Below, piece after piece: positions 18,346 to 25,453 of a DNA stretch of 64,000 bases. A program made the position numbers and the translations under genes. The notes below the pieces were generated by a model. The model did not search any database. It was given only the letters and a program-made list of their open reading frames with translations, and was not told where the DNA came from. The stretch spans positions 1 through 64,000 of the forward strand of contig NZ_BILX01000033.1 in NCBI RefSeq assembly GCF_004000785.1, given 5' to 3'. The stretch's first letter is position 1. Every line of letters starts with the position of its first letter. The DNA is from Paenibacillus ehimensis NBRC 15659. Its GTDB lineage: Bacteria; Bacillota; Bacilli; Paenibacillales; NBRC-103111.

Positions 18346-18389
18346 GGTACATAGACAAACAGGGCCCATTGGATTACGACCCATACTGT

Positions 18390-18435
18390 ACGTCTCAGAC
18401 GGCCGTTTCGCGCCGGATTTGGGACGTTTTTGTTT
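18390..18435. terminator. Possible bidirectional terminator
   Basis: ACGTCTCA and TGGGACGT pair with one wobble around a GC-rich loop, followed on the plus strand by TTTTTGTTT. It lies between the convergent gerPF-like and Hsp20-like genes. Confidence 0.4.
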
Positions 18436-18446
18436 GTGGAAAAGAG

Positions 18447-18920
18447 CTACATAAACCGGATATTGACGTCCGTATAGGGATGGTCAAGGGGCTGCTTGCG
18501 CATGTGCAGCTGAAGAATGCCGTTTTTATAAACGGCTTTGCAGCTTTCCGGTACTATCTGGTTAGCGAGCCGGATCGTTTGCGTTTTGTCGTCCGGCAGT
18601 CCTTCCAAATGGATTTGGTAAGGATTGAGCATCAACCGGATTTTGCGAGCTTGTACTTTGTCGGGGATATGGATTTTGGCGATGACATTGTTATGGGTGT
18701 CGAAGATTTCTGAATGGAAATGATGCTTAAGCGCCTGGACTTCGACGTTGGGCAATGCCCGGTTTAGAACGTCTTTAATATACCCCTCCACCCAGGATAC
18801 GGGGTCTCCGTTGTCGCCGCTCAGGGAAGGGGTAGGGAACGGCAGCTTCCCGTTAAAAAACTGCTCGAACTGTTTCCAATTCATATCGAAAAACGAGTTG
18901 TTATTTTTGGAATCGCCCAT
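18447..18920 (-). CDS. Hsp20/alpha-crystallin-fold protein, possible spore protein (GerT-like)
   Basis: 157 residues. The start is the ATG at 18920, after AAGGAGTGGATAAAC; longer versions lack a ribosome site. The N-terminal third is Asn/Phe-rich. The second half shows the small-heat-shock beta-sandwich pattern: H-S-E-I-F-D-T-H-N-N-V-I-A-K-I-H-I-P, then I-R-L-M-L-N-P-Y-Q-I-H-L-E-G and the edge strand Y-K-N-G-I-L-Q-L-H-M. Proteins of this fold occur in the Bacillus spore coat and germination machinery. Its position inside the gerP region and its CATATACT -10 element suggest sporulation control. The precise role is inferred from context only. Confidence 0.65.
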   Translation of the reverse strand: MGDSKNNNSFFDMNWKQFEQFFNGKLPFPTPSLSGDNGDPVSWVEGYIKDVLNRALPNVEVQALKHHFHSEIFDTHNNVIAKIHIPDKVQARKIRLMLNPYQIHLEGLPDDKTQTIRLANQIVPESCKAVYKNGILQLHMRKQPLDHPYTDVNIRFM

Positions 18921-18944
18921 GTTTATCCACTCCTTACTCATTCC

Positions 18945-18952
18945 AGTATATG
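18945..18952 (-). promoter_or_regulatory. Sporulation-type -10 element ahead of Hsp20-like gene
   Basis: On the minus strand this reads CATATACT, 24 bases before the start codon. It is identical to the octamers ahead of the gerPF-like gene and gerPA. Confidence 0.45.
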
Positions 18953-18994
18953 AGCACGAAGCGAAAACCATGAGTCCCCGTTATCTGTCGAAAA

Positions 18995-19023
18995 CATACT
19001 TCTTCTCCTTGGATCATATACTA
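18995..19023 (+). promoter_or_regulatory. Probable sigma-E/sigma-K promoter of gerPA-PE
   Basis: A -10 CATATACTA (19015-19023) fully matches CATA-N3-TA. CATACT at 18995-19000 lies 14 bases upstream in the -35 position. The Bacillus gerP operon is known to be transcribed by sigma-K in the mother cell. Confidence 0.6.
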
Positions 19024-19055
19024 CAATAAAACCATTTGAGTTAGGGTGCTGCCTC

Positions 19056-19292
19056 ATGCCGGCTATCGTGGGCGCCATCAAAATTGTGAATGTCGGTACA
19101 GGCTCCATCGTGCACGTAGGAGATTCGATTCAACTGGCTCCGAGCGTAACGTCCAAAACGTTTGCCGGGGCGGGTTCTTTCAATACGGGAGATCATTTGC
19201 GGGTCTGCAATATGGTCAGCACCACCAATACTTACGACAATGACGTCGCTGACTCGAATGTGGCTTCCGCGGATAAGGCAGGTGTCGTATAA
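19056..19292 (+). CDS. gerPA: Spore germination protein GerPA
   Basis: 78 residues of the GerPA/GerPF family: M-P-A-I-V-G-A-I-K-I-V-N-V, G-D-S-I-Q-L-A-P, G-S-F-N-T-G-D and N-T-Y-D-N-D-V-A-D-S-N. It is the first gene of a five-gene run on one strand, behind the sporulation-type promoter at 18995. The ribosome site (TTAGGGTGC) is weak. GerP proteins are thought to make the spore coat permeable to small hydrophilic germinants. A related 72-residue copy lies at 18127. Confidence 0.85.
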   Translation: MPAIVGAIKIVNVGTGSIVHVGDSIQLAPSVTSKTFAGAGSFNTGDHLRVCNMVSTTNTYDNDVADSNVASADKAGVV

Positions 19293-19298
19293 ACCGCC

Positions 19299-19550
19299 AT
19301 GCAGCTAATTATACATCAAAGCATCGTCATTCAAAATTTCAAGATCGGCGCGGTATCGAACTCTTCCGTGCTTCAGATCGGGACTGCCGGTACGATTCGC
19401 GCGCTGGCCAATCTATATAATACCGGAGGGTTTACCGGCCCTGCCCCGCAATTTACCGGTCTGACGGCCACTCCGCAAGCGGGGCAGCAGGGTGTGGTAG
19501 AAGGTCCCAGCCCTCTCTCCTTGGTGCCGCTTCCTACACCTTCCAGGTAA
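19299..19550 (+). CDS. gerPB: Spore germination protein GerPB
   Basis: 83 residues. The start M-Q-L-I-I-H-Q-S-I-V-I-Q-N-F-K-I-G-A-V-S-N-S-S-V-L-Q-I-G is the GerPB signature. Further on there is a Pro/Gln-rich tail (about residues 45-83). It begins six bases after the gerPA stop with no good ribosome site, so it is probably translated by coupling. It should act with the other GerP proteins in the spore coat. Confidence 0.85.
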   Translation: MQLIIHQSIVIQNFKIGAVSNSSVLQIGTAGTIRALANLYNTGGFTGPAPQFTGLTATPQAGQQGVVEGPSPLSLVPLPTPSR

Positions 19551-19565
19551 ACGGAGGTATGACGG

Positions 19566-20192
19566 ATGTATTCATCTTACCCGGAATCTTACTTTCAAAA
19601 GCTGAACGACTATTTAAAGTGGCAGACGAGCCGCATCCGTTCCTTGGAAAATAAGGTCGAGTCGCTTTCCCAAGAGCTTGAATCGGTAAAAAAGCAGCGG
19701 GGGGTGACGATCGAACGAATCGAGTATAAATTCGACCAGTTGAAAGTCGAGAAGCTCGATGGGACACTTAACGTCGGACTATCACCTGCCGGACTTGGCG
19801 AACAATCGGTCGAGGATATGGAGGTCGGTGGTGAAACGATTCAAACCAATACGGCCAGATCAGAGTCATTTGCACGTATCCAACAGCGGGTGACGGATTA
19901 TTTGCAGCATTCCTGTCCCGCCGAATTGGTTCAACTGGAAGAGAAGCACCAAGTGAAGCTGGATGAGGATGCGACGGAATCCATCATTGGCGATCTCCAG
20001 GGGCAAATCGGGCAGCGGATCGATTATTATTTAAAATACGGACTCGACCCGGACGTCGTGATCTTGACGACAGAGCAGGAACAGAGCATCGCGGACAAGG
20101 TAATCCGGGATATTCGGCTTGGGCTTGAACAATATTTCTCAAAACGAAAAACCGGAGGTGGAGCTCCGAATGAATCTGCAGGTGGAGAATAA
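19566..20192 (+). CDS. gerPC: Spore germination protein GerPC
   Basis: 208 residues, as in Bacillus GerPC. An N-terminal coiled coil (about residues 10-42, with R-I-R-S-L-E-N-K-V-E-S-L) leads to the conserved V-T-I-E-R-I-E-Y-K-F-D-Q-L-K-V-E segment and G-T-L-N-V-G-L. The C-terminal half has I-I-G-D-L-Q-G-Q-I and helices of the GerPC domain. CGGAGG lies ahead of the ATG. The 3' end overlaps gerPD by 23 bases. Confidence 0.85.
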   Translation: MYSSYPESYFQKLNDYLKWQTSRIRSLENKVESLSQELESVKKQRGVTIERIEYKFDQLKVEKLDGTLNVGLSPAGLGEQSVEDMEVGGETIQTNTARSESFARIQQRVTDYLQHSCPAELVQLEEKHQVKLDEDATESIIGDLQGQIGQRIDYYLKYGLDPDVVILTTEQEQSIADKVIRDIRLGLEQYFSKRKTGGGAPNESAGGE

Positions 20193-20352
20193 ACAGATTT
20201 GTGTCGGCAATATCCAAGTCGAGGGTGTCGCCAGCTCGTCGGTTTTCCTGATTGGCGACGCCGAGGTGATCAGTTTGTCCAGCGTGTTCGATACGCCGCC
20301 CGAATCGCTTATTATCGGGCCGCTCGTACCGCTCGCATCCGGGGGCGCCTGA
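20170..20352 (+). CDS. gerPD: Spore germination protein GerPD
   Basis: 60 residues, as for GerPD. The pattern V-E-N-K-Q-I-C-V-G-N-I-Q-V-E-G-V-A-S-S-S-V-F-L-I-G-D is conserved. GGAGGTGGAGC inside the end of gerPC is the ribosome site for ATG 20170. The stop overlaps the gerPE start by one base (TGATG). Confidence 0.83.
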   Translation: MNLQVENKQICVGNIQVEGVASSSVFLIGDAEVISLSSVFDTPPESLIIGPLVPLASGGA

Positions 20353-20738
20353 TGGCTTGCGTTCCGCGCACATCCGTTGTGCGAAGCTTGAAGGTCAACG
20401 ATACGGGTTATGGCTCCGCTATTTTTGTGGGGGACTTGGTCGATTTTTCCCCGGTCTCCTACGTTTATGCCGTTCAAAGGGAAATTCCGGTTTTTTACGG
20501 AGATGAAGGGAATTTGAGCGCTTACCCCATCTATTCCGCCTCTCTTCCTAAGGCCCGTCAGGAGCCGGCAGTGCAGATGGACGTGACCAACACGTGTCCG
20601 TTCATCTGTGCCGGGGATGTGCGGGTGGAAGCCATTTCTACAGCGTCCATGGTGCAATTCGGATCGGTCCGAACGATTCGTGCGGATACCCGGGTGAAAA
20701 ACATCCGTCAATTGCTGCGGGGACTTCCTCCGAAATGA
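20352..20738 (+). CDS. gerPE: Spore germination protein GerPE
   Basis: 128 residues, as for GerPE. It begins M-A-C-V-P-R-T-S-V-V and has V-N-D-T-G-Y-G-S-A-I-F-V-G-D early, and a second related unit C-P-F-I-C-A-G-D-V-R-V-E-A-I-S-T-A-S-M-V-Q-F-G near residues 88-110, the same G-D/S-S-V-x-x-G pattern shared by GerPB and GerPD. Translation is coupled to gerPD. It closes the gerPA-PE run; no obvious terminator follows. Confidence 0.83.
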   Translation: MACVPRTSVVRSLKVNDTGYGSAIFVGDLVDFSPVSYVYAVQREIPVFYGDEGNLSAYPIYSASLPKARQEPAVQMDVTNTCPFICAGDVRVEAISTASMVQFGSVRTIRADTRVKNIRQLLRGLPPK

Positions 20739-20867
20739 GGAGGAGAAAGCTGGATAGAGAGCTTATCAATTTGTTGAGTATGCACAGGCTTTCGTAGGCT
20801 TCCGTTTCCGTTCTGTGATATAATCGTTTTGTTAGACTGGAAACGAACGGATAAGGGAGAGAAGACG

Positions 20868-21257
20868 ATGGCACGCAAAAAAATAGAGCACGTAGGCATT
20901 ATGGTCCGAGATATCGACACATCGGTTCAGTTTTACAAAGACGTCGTAGGCCTGGAGCTGAAGGATAAGCTCGTTCATACGAACGGCGTCGTCACGCTGG
21001 CTTTTCTCGGTTTCAACGCGACGGGTGAAACGGAGCTGGAACTCGTCCAAGGCTATAACGACGGGCTCCCGGCGGAAGGCAAGGTGCATCATGTCGCTTT
21101 TACGGTAGACGACATTGAGGAGGAGTTCGCCCGCATCAAAGAACTCGACGTGCGTTTGATCGATCAAGAGATTACGACGCTGCCCAATGGCTCGCGTTAT
21201 TTCTTTTTCTACGGCCCGGATGGCGAATGGATCGAATTTTTCCAATCGACGAGATAG
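20868..21257 (+). CDS. VOC-superfamily (glyoxalase-like) protein
   Basis: 129 residues with two beta-alpha-beta-beta-beta units. Probable metal ligands are His in KIEHVGIMV (residue 7), Glu in the mid region (ELELVQG), His in VHHVAFTV and Glu in WIEFF, the spacing of lactoylglutathione lyase, methylmalonyl-CoA epimerase and related enzymes. The start is ATG 20868 after AAGGGAGAGAAGACG. An extended -10, TGATATAAT (20816-20824), lies upstream. The substrate cannot be told from the sequence. The two small genes downstream are close enough to be co-transcribed. Confidence 0.85.
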   Translation: MARKKIEHVGIMVRDIDTSVQFYKDVVGLELKDKLVHTNGVVTLAFLGFNATGETELELVQGYNDGLPAEGKVHHVAFTVDDIEEEFARIKELDVRLIDQEITTLPNGSRYFFFYGPDGEWIEFFQSTR

Positions 21258-21263
21258 GCGCGC

Positions 21264-21455
21264 ATGAATTCCGGAAAAGCGATGCCCAATCCGAAAATAA
21301 ACTGTTTAAAGTGCAAGCACTTTTATGTGACTTGGGATCCGGGCTTTCCCAGGGGCTGCCGCGCTTACGGCTTCAAAACCGCGGATATGCCCTCCGCTTT
21401 GGTTCTGCGTTCCTCGGGCAAGCCTTGCTTGTCCTACGAAGAAAAAATTAAGTAA
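21264..21455 (+). CDS. Small Cys-rich conserved protein
   Basis: 63 residues with C-L-K-C near residues 14-17 and single Cys at about 32 and 55, probably a zinc site. The pattern K-H-F-Y-V-T-W-D-P-G-F-P-R-G-C and S-S-G-K-P-C-L is widely conserved in bacteria; some genomes label it uracil-DNA glycosylase, for which nothing here gives support, as it is far too short. It starts six bases after the VOC gene and 17 bases before the next small gene. Function unknown. Confidence 0.7.
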   Translation: MNSGKAMPNPKINCLKCKHFYVTWDPGFPRGCRAYGFKTADMPSALVLRSSGKPCLSYEEKIK

Positions 21456-21472
21456 ACGGCAGGGGAAACGAC

Positions 21473-21673
21473 ATGCTGTTCAGTAACCGTCAAAAGAAGC
21501 TGATCCTCGACGTTCTGCTCAAGGAGCGCCGGCGCCTGTTTTCCAAGCATAAGGGCGAGCTGCTCGACAAGACGATCGAGGACTTGTCGCAAATGCTGCG
21601 CAACGAAGAAATCAATGCAGAGCCTAAAGATAACGTCATCGATTGGAGCAGGAAAGGCGGCAAACGCCGCTAG
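21473..21673 (+). CDS. Small hypothetical protein (66 aa)
   Basis: 66 residues, highly charged and helical (K-K-L-I-L-D-V-L-L-K-E-R-R-R-L-F, then a Lys/Arg tail). GGCAGGGGAAACGAC precedes the ATG. It is the third gene of the run that starts with the VOC gene and ends at the terminator at 21689. The family is not recognised. Confidence 0.6.
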   Translation: MLFSNRQKKLILDVLLKERRRLFSKHKGELLDKTIEDLSQMLRNEEINAEPKDNVIDWSRKGGKRR

Positions 21674-21688
21674 GCCCCGGTCGATCAT

Positions 21689-21716
21689 AAGGCATCCCGT
21701 TCCGGGGTGCCTTTTA
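21689..21716 (+). terminator. Rho-independent terminator
   Basis: AAGGCATCCCG and CGGGGTGCCTT pair around a three-base loop, followed by TTTAT. Confidence 0.9.
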
Positions 21717-21842
21717 TTTGCGTGTCAACCGCAAAGTCAACGCTTGTTCCTCCAATAAATAAACGGCTCGCCCAAGCCGATTTCCTCGTCCTGATCTCTT
21801 TTCATTCCTCTAGTTTATCCCGGCACAAGAATTTTCCACCAC

Positions 21843-21896
21843 TTGAATTACGAACGCATGTTTGGTATAAAATAAAGATAGAAGAACAAATGTTCT
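21843..21896 (+). promoter_or_regulatory. SOS promoter with two LexA (DinR) boxes
   Basis: TTGAAT (21843-21848), a 17-base spacer and TATAAA (21866-21871) form the promoter. CGAACGCATGTTTG (21851-21864) fills the spacer and AGAACAAATGTTCT (21883-21896) covers the start region. Both fit the Bacillus LexA consensus CGAAC-RNRY-GTTYC. Two boxes on one promoter imply tight SOS control of the genes at 21919 and 22167. Confidence 0.75.
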
Positions 21897-21918
21897 TGTT
21901 TCGGGGAGGAGGGAAATC

Positions 21919-22158
21919 GTGTTTCCATGGCAAAAGTACACAGGGCGCATGGTTGAGATCATTTACGGGGACCGTTCCGGGCAATTTAGCAAGCGGAGGA
22001 TCATCATTCGCTCCGTGCAGCCTGCTTTCATTCGGGGTTATTGCATGGAGCGCGAAGCGGTCCGATGCTTTGCTATCGATCGCATATGGGCCGTACAGCC
22101 GGTTACATCCACGAAACGAACGCCGTCGACATCAGCGAGACAGCGGGAACTGGCTTAA
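21919..22158 (+). CDS. Stand-alone WYL-like domain mini-protein, SOS-controlled
   Basis: 79 residues from GTG 21919, after CGGGGAGGAGGGAAATC. The pattern V-E-I-I-Y-G-D-R-S-G, R-R-I-I-I-R-S-V, I-R-G-Y-C-x-x-R-x-A-V-R-C-F-A-I-D-R-I and V-Q-P-V matches the core of WYL domains, the ligand or single-stranded-DNA sensing part of many regulators, but no HTH is attached and the W-Y-L triplet itself is replaced. Two LexA boxes precede it, so it should be induced by DNA damage. It may be a damage sensor or a modulator. Domain assignment is by pattern. Confidence 0.65.
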   Translation: MFPWQKYTGRMVEIIYGDRSGQFSKRRIIIRSVQPAFIRGYCMEREAVRCFAIDRIWAVQPVTSTKRTPSTSARQRELA

Positions 22159-22166
22159 GGAGAGGG

Positions 22167-22343
22167 ATGGATGTGAGAAGCAATCTGTACGATGAGTTGA
22201 AAGAGTCGCGCCACGGGGATCAGGAGCGATTACGGAAGCTGATGGAAGAGATTCGTATGTTGATGGAAGCGAAAAAAAAGCGCTCTCTGCTGGACCGACT
22301 TCGTACGAAACGTCCGAATACGAAGCCGAAAGCTTGGGATTAA
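22167..22343 (+). CDS. Small hypothetical protein, second gene of the SOS unit
   Basis: 58 residues from ATG 22167, or 56 from GTG 22173, which has the better spacing from AAGGAG at 22157-22162. It is helical and charged (E-L-K-E-S-R-H-G-D-Q-E-R-L-R-K-L-M-E-E-I) with a basic tail. It follows the WYL-like gene by eight bases, so it should share the LexA-controlled promoter. No family recognised. Confidence 0.55.
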   Translation: MDVRSNLYDELKESRHGDQERLRKLMEEIRMLMEAKKKRSLLDRLRTKRPNTKPKAWD

Positions 22344-22413
22344 CGGGCGGTAAGCAAGTTCCCAAGAGCAGCAGGGCGCTGAAAAAAGCAAAGTCCGGCG
22401 GCATGTACAGCCA

Positions 22414-22584
22414 TTAAGCGGATACCGGGTTTACACTAACGTTTTCTTTCGAATCGGAGACAACCTGACAAATTCCTGCGTTATATTTGATCGAATGGAT
22501 GAAATGAAAACCTGTCTTGAAGACGACGTATTTCTTGAGCGGGTTCGGCTTGTGAAGCTTTTGGCAAGCGAGGCAATAGTACAT
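22414..22584 (-). CDS. Small CxxC protein (56 aa)
   Basis: 56 residues from the ATG at 22584, preceded by AAAAGGAGAAAACCT, an excellent ribosome site. It begins M-Y-Y-C-L-A-C-Q-K-L-H, a rubredoxin-like CxxC knuckle, with one further Cys. It lies alone on the minus strand. Function unknown. Confidence 0.6.
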   Translation of the reverse strand: MYYCLACQKLHKPNPLKKYVVFKTGFHFIHSIKYNAGICQVVSDSKENVSVNPVSA

Positions 22585-22765
22585 AGGTTTTCTCCTTTTC
22601 GAGTCACGATATGACAATTATAGACACATTATATGCGCAAAAATCTGAAATATCACTCAAAATGGTATAAAGTTTTACTAAAGATTATCCAGTTGCCATT
22701 ACCCGATAAGAAATTCAAGGATTAGATAGCCCAAGACGATCCGCATGTGACGAAGGATTAGGAAG

Positions 22766-22799
22766 AAAAACCGCGCAGACGCTTAACCGCACGGTTTTT
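22766..22799. terminator. Hairpin with A/T flanks in a gene-free stretch
   Basis: AAAAACCG and CGGTTTTT pair around an 18-base loop. It lies in the gene-free stretch 22585-23017, where I see no convincing ORF. An imperfect direct repeat (AAGGATTAG) occurs at about 22718 and 22755. It could end a small RNA on either strand. Confidence 0.4.
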
Positions 22800-23017
22800 C
22801 CGGACGAGGAGAAGAGGGGAGAAGGTGCTGTAAATCGGGGATCGAGCTTGACTATCAGGATTCGACAAACGAAGAGGAGATAAGGTTAGTTTTATTTTAT
22901 CTTCTTTATTTTGCATAGGCCTTCCATCAGGTTGTGATGTTATGGTACCCTGTAATTGTCCAATAGAGCTGGGAATAGAGAGAGTGTTACATTTTTTCGG
23001 AGAAGGTGGAGAGCTGA

Positions 23018-23341
23018 ATGAAGCATTTTGAGGAATGGGTCATGCAATTTTACGGACAACGGAACTGGACGCAATACGGCGTCTTCGAGCGTATGGGATT
23101 TCTAATGGAAGAAACGGGAGAGCTGGCGCAAGCCGTGCGTACATATGAAATCGGTCGCGATCGTCCGGACGAAGCGGTAAAGCCCGAGCCGGTTTTGAAG
23201 GAGGAGCTGATGGGGGAGCTCGGAGATATTTTGGCGAATCTGGCTATTTTGGCCGATAAATACGGATTTACCTTGGAGGATGCCGCCAAGGCTCATCAGC
23301 ACAAATTATTGAAGCGATTCGAAGCCGAGCCGGTGAATTGA
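23018..23341 (+). CDS. MazG-like nucleotide pyrophosphohydrolase
   Basis: 107 residues of the all-alpha NTP pyrophosphatase fold. The metal-binding motif E-E-T-G-E-L (about residues 30-35) and the E-E-L-M-G-E-L-G-D-I-L segment (about 62-72) are intact. Such enzymes hydrolyse nucleoside triphosphates to monophosphates, often to remove aberrant nucleotides. GAAGGTGGAGAGCTGA precedes the ATG. It stands 79 bases upstream of an exonuclease gene on the same strand. Confidence 0.82.
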   Translation: MKHFEEWVMQFYGQRNWTQYGVFERMGFLMEETGELAQAVRTYEIGRDRPDEAVKPEPVLKEELMGELGDILANLAILADKYGFTLEDAAKAHQHKLLKRFEAEPVN

Positions 23342-23420
23342 GCCGCTCCGCTTTGCGCCAAGTATAACGATACGCAGAAGGTGGACAAACTAGATAAAAT
23401 TTCTCAAGCAGGAGAGAAGA

Positions 23421-23984
23421 ATGCTCGCAGTCATCTTTGATGTAGAGACCACGTATGTAACCGTAAAAGGCGAAATCCCCGAGATCGTAGAGATTGGCGC
23501 ATGCAAAGTGAATCTGAATGCGTATGACCCAGGCGAAACCGGCAAGGATTGTTTTCAATGCTATACGTTCCCTGAAATTAAAGGACGTTTCGGCAAAAAG
23601 ACGTTAAAATTTATCGGCTTGAAAGAAGAGGATCTGGGCCAGGTAGTCCCGTTTCGCGAGGGGTATGACCGTTTTATGGAATGGATCGGTTCCGAGCTGG
23701 TTTACTTCTGCAGCTGGGGGATCGATGACCGCAAAATTTTGCTGGAGCATTGCAAGCGATTCGATTTGCCCCAAAGCTGGCTGAACCATTACCATGACAT
23801 TCAGAGGCCGATTTCGCAGCTGCTGGTCAAGCGCAATCAAATGAAGCTGAAGGATGCAATTGAACAAGCCGGAATCGAGAAAGAAGGCAGACTCCATTCC
23901 GCCTTGGTCGATGCGATCAACACGACGAAATTGTTTGTCCGGTATTACGATCAGCTTAATTTAAGGGCAGTGATACGGGGATAG
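23421..23984 (+). CDS. DEDDh-type 3'-5' exonuclease (KapD/DnaQ-like)
   Basis: 187 residues. Exo I is F-D-V-E-T-T (Asp7, Glu9), the middle motif has C-S-W-G-I-D-D (about residues 97-103) and Exo III is H-S-A-L-V-D-A (about 161-167), giving the DEDDh set. Size and the V-E-I-G-A-C-K-V opening resemble KapD and ERI-1-like RNases more than the DNA polymerase proofreading subunit. GCAGGAGAGAAG precedes the ATG. It probably trims RNA or DNA ends in the cytosol; the exact substrate is open. Confidence 0.82.
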   Translation: MLAVIFDVETTYVTVKGEIPEIVEIGACKVNLNAYDPGETGKDCFQCYTFPEIKGRFGKKTLKFIGLKEEDLGQVVPFREGYDRFMEWIGSELVYFCSWGIDDRKILLEHCKRFDLPQSWLNHYHDIQRPISQLLVKRNQMKLKDAIEQAGIEKEGRLHSALVDAINTTKLFVRYYDQLNLRAVIRG

Positions 23985-24016
23985 TATCAAGATGTACAAT
24001 TAAATAGCCATAAAAA

Positions 24017-24131
24017 CCCCTTAAAATGGACATTGGAAAAACTCTTGGTTTATCCGATGAATTCTAAGGGGGATATTTTTATGGCGTTTAAAGGGCAAGG
24101 TTCGTTTTATAAGAAAAAAACCTGCACATAA
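24017..24131 (+). mobile_element. Possible insertion-sequence relic
   Basis: CCCCTTA (24017-24023) and TAAGGGG (24065-24071) are inverted. Behind AAGGGGGATATTTTT an ATG at 24081 opens a 16-codon frame, M-A-F-K-G-Q-G-S-F-Y-K, like the start of IS3-type OrfA proteins, then stops. It may be the left end of a deleted IS. The AT-rich accessory region begins here. Confidence 0.3.
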
Positions 24132-24137
24132 TGCAGG
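24113..24137 (-). terminator. Rho-independent terminator of the DUF3231 gene
   Basis: On the minus strand CCTGCA-TTATG-TGCAGG is followed by TTTTTTTC. It lies 12 bases after the stop of the gene at 24149. Confidence 0.85.
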
Positions 24138-24148
24138 ATGTAAAGAAT

Positions 24149-24667
24149 TTATACTTCTGCTAATTCTGGTCTCTTCACCTGTAATGGGGGAGGGATTAGC
24201 CAACCTTTTTCTTTGCTCATTCTTAGTATTTTTAAGCCGAGAGCGGCCTTTGTGGCATGGTACTTGGCGAACAATGTTCCAATGTCTTCTCTAATTGACA
24301 TGCCCATAATTTGACTGCATGCCACCAAGCCCATTGAAGTATCTGCTGCAATCATTGGTGCAATTTCTTGATCAGTAAATCTGGCCCCGATGGGGATATC
24401 TTCGAGCTTGGCTTCCGGTTTTAAAGGCATAACTGGAGAAGGAGCAATGCCATTATGAGTGAGTATTGTATCGCATTCACTTACTTCTAGTTCAGCTTGA
24501 TTAATTAGATCGCCAAGTACTTTTTTTAGGTCACCATCACCGGCGTGATATTGATAAACTCGATATGCGGAAACACAACCCTTAGCCTTCATTGAGAATT
24601 GCCACAGATTAAAAATTTCACCATAGTGTAGAGGCTCGTCCTTTGGATTACCACTTAAGATCCCCAT
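24149..24667 (-). CDS. DUF3231 family protein
   Basis: 172 residues. ATG 24667 is chosen because AAGGAGATGTGCAC gives proper spacing; a GTG six bases upstream would be too close. The pattern H-Y-G-E-I-F-N-L-W near the N-terminus and F-A-K-Y-H-A-T-K-A-A-L-G near the C-terminus is that of DUF3231, ferritin-like helical proteins common in Bacillales, often present in several copies and some sporulation-linked. The sequence is more AT-rich than its neighbours. It ends at a strong terminator. Function unknown. Confidence 0.75.
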   Translation of the reverse strand: MGILSGNPKDEPLHYGEIFNLWQFSMKAKGCVSAYRVYQYHAGDGDLKKVLGDLINQAELEVSECDTILTHNGIAPSPVMPLKPEAKLEDIPIGARFTDQEIAPMIAADTSMGLVACSQIMGMSIREDIGTLFAKYHATKAALGLKILRMSKEKGWLIPPPLQVKRPELAEV

Positions 24668-24897
24668 GTGCACATCTCCTTTTTAGTGAATTGAATTCAA
24701 TGGTAATATGTCCAATTTATATATTTTTACATATTTAAAATTTTCCAGAAACGCTTTCGTCAGAAAAAATGAATGATGTGATAAGCATTAAGTAAAAAAA
24801 TTAAGTTTTTCGTAAGGTAAGCTTAAAGTTAATATCATAATCCTTCTTTATAATGTTACTTACAAACTTCATGAGTAACCTGAAGGAGGAAATTCAT

Positions 24898-25134
24898 ATG
24901 AGATATATTGACTTAAACTTGAACACGAAAGTGGATATAAACATGTATTTGGATGAATACAACGATTACTTGAGGCTATATGAAATGTTTGGCGATGCTA
25001 GATATCAGCTTGAGGCAAGGAAAATAAAAGATCGTGTACAGAGAATGTTGCAGAGACAAAAGAACTACGAAAAATGTATTGAAATGTTAAACGGCTCAAA
25101 AAAGGCTTCGTGGTCAAGTAAGCAGACTGGATAA
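24898..25134 (+). CDS. Small hypothetical protein (78 aa), AT-rich
   Basis: 78 residues from ATG 24898, after AAGGAGGAAATTCAT, a near-perfect ribosome site. Helical, rich in Tyr, Asn, Lys and Arg (Y-L-D-E-Y-N-D-Y-L-R-L-Y-E-M-F). Codon use is A/T-biased, unlike the flanking core genes, which fits recent acquisition. No family recognised. The stretch 24668-24897 before it is AT-rich and holds nothing else I can support. Confidence 0.55.
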   Translation: MRYIDLNLNTKVDINMYLDEYNDYLRLYEMFGDARYQLEARKIKDRVQRMLQRQKNYEKCIEMLNGSKKASWSSKQTG

Positions 25135-25217
25135 CTAAAGAACCATTGGAGCAAGGAATGGTCGCTAGTTAGAATGGCAGCCGTTTGATGTGGTGATGAA
25201 GGAGCGAAATAGAAAAA

Positions 25218-25248
25218 AGCCCGTAGAATCGAAAGATTCTCGGACTTA
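25218..25248 (-). terminator. Terminator of the first tRNA-Val
   Basis: On the minus strand GTCCGAGAATC-TTTC-GATTCTACGGGC is followed by TTTTTTC, seven bases after the end of the tRNA. Confidence 0.75.
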
Positions 25249-25255
25249 TTCATGA

Positions 25256-25328
25256 TGACCTGTAGTGGGCTCGAACCACTGACCCCCACCCTGTCAAGAT
25301 GGTGCTCTCCCAGCTGAGCTAACAAGTC
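25256..25328 (-). tRNA. tRNA-Val (GAC), copy 1
   Basis: 73 nt. Acceptor GACTTGT/ACAGGTC, anticodon loop TTGACAG with GAC, T arm AGTGG-TTCGAGC-CCACT. No CCA is encoded. The 5' 48 bases are identical to the tRNA at 28896-28968; the T arms differ. No promoter was identified. Confidence 0.9.
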
Positions 25329-25453
25329 ACGTTTTTATCGCTGCAAAAAGTAATATACAGCAAATGAAGGAAGAAGTCAAGAGGAAAAAATGAAAAAATA
25401 CCCGCAAAGCGCCGGACGCTTTACGGGGCATGGTTTTGATGAGGCGGGGGAGC

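Noticed and set aside
25065-25325. 86-codon minus-strand frame across the first tRNA-Val
   Set aside because: It covers the tRNA and its terminator and has no ribosome site.
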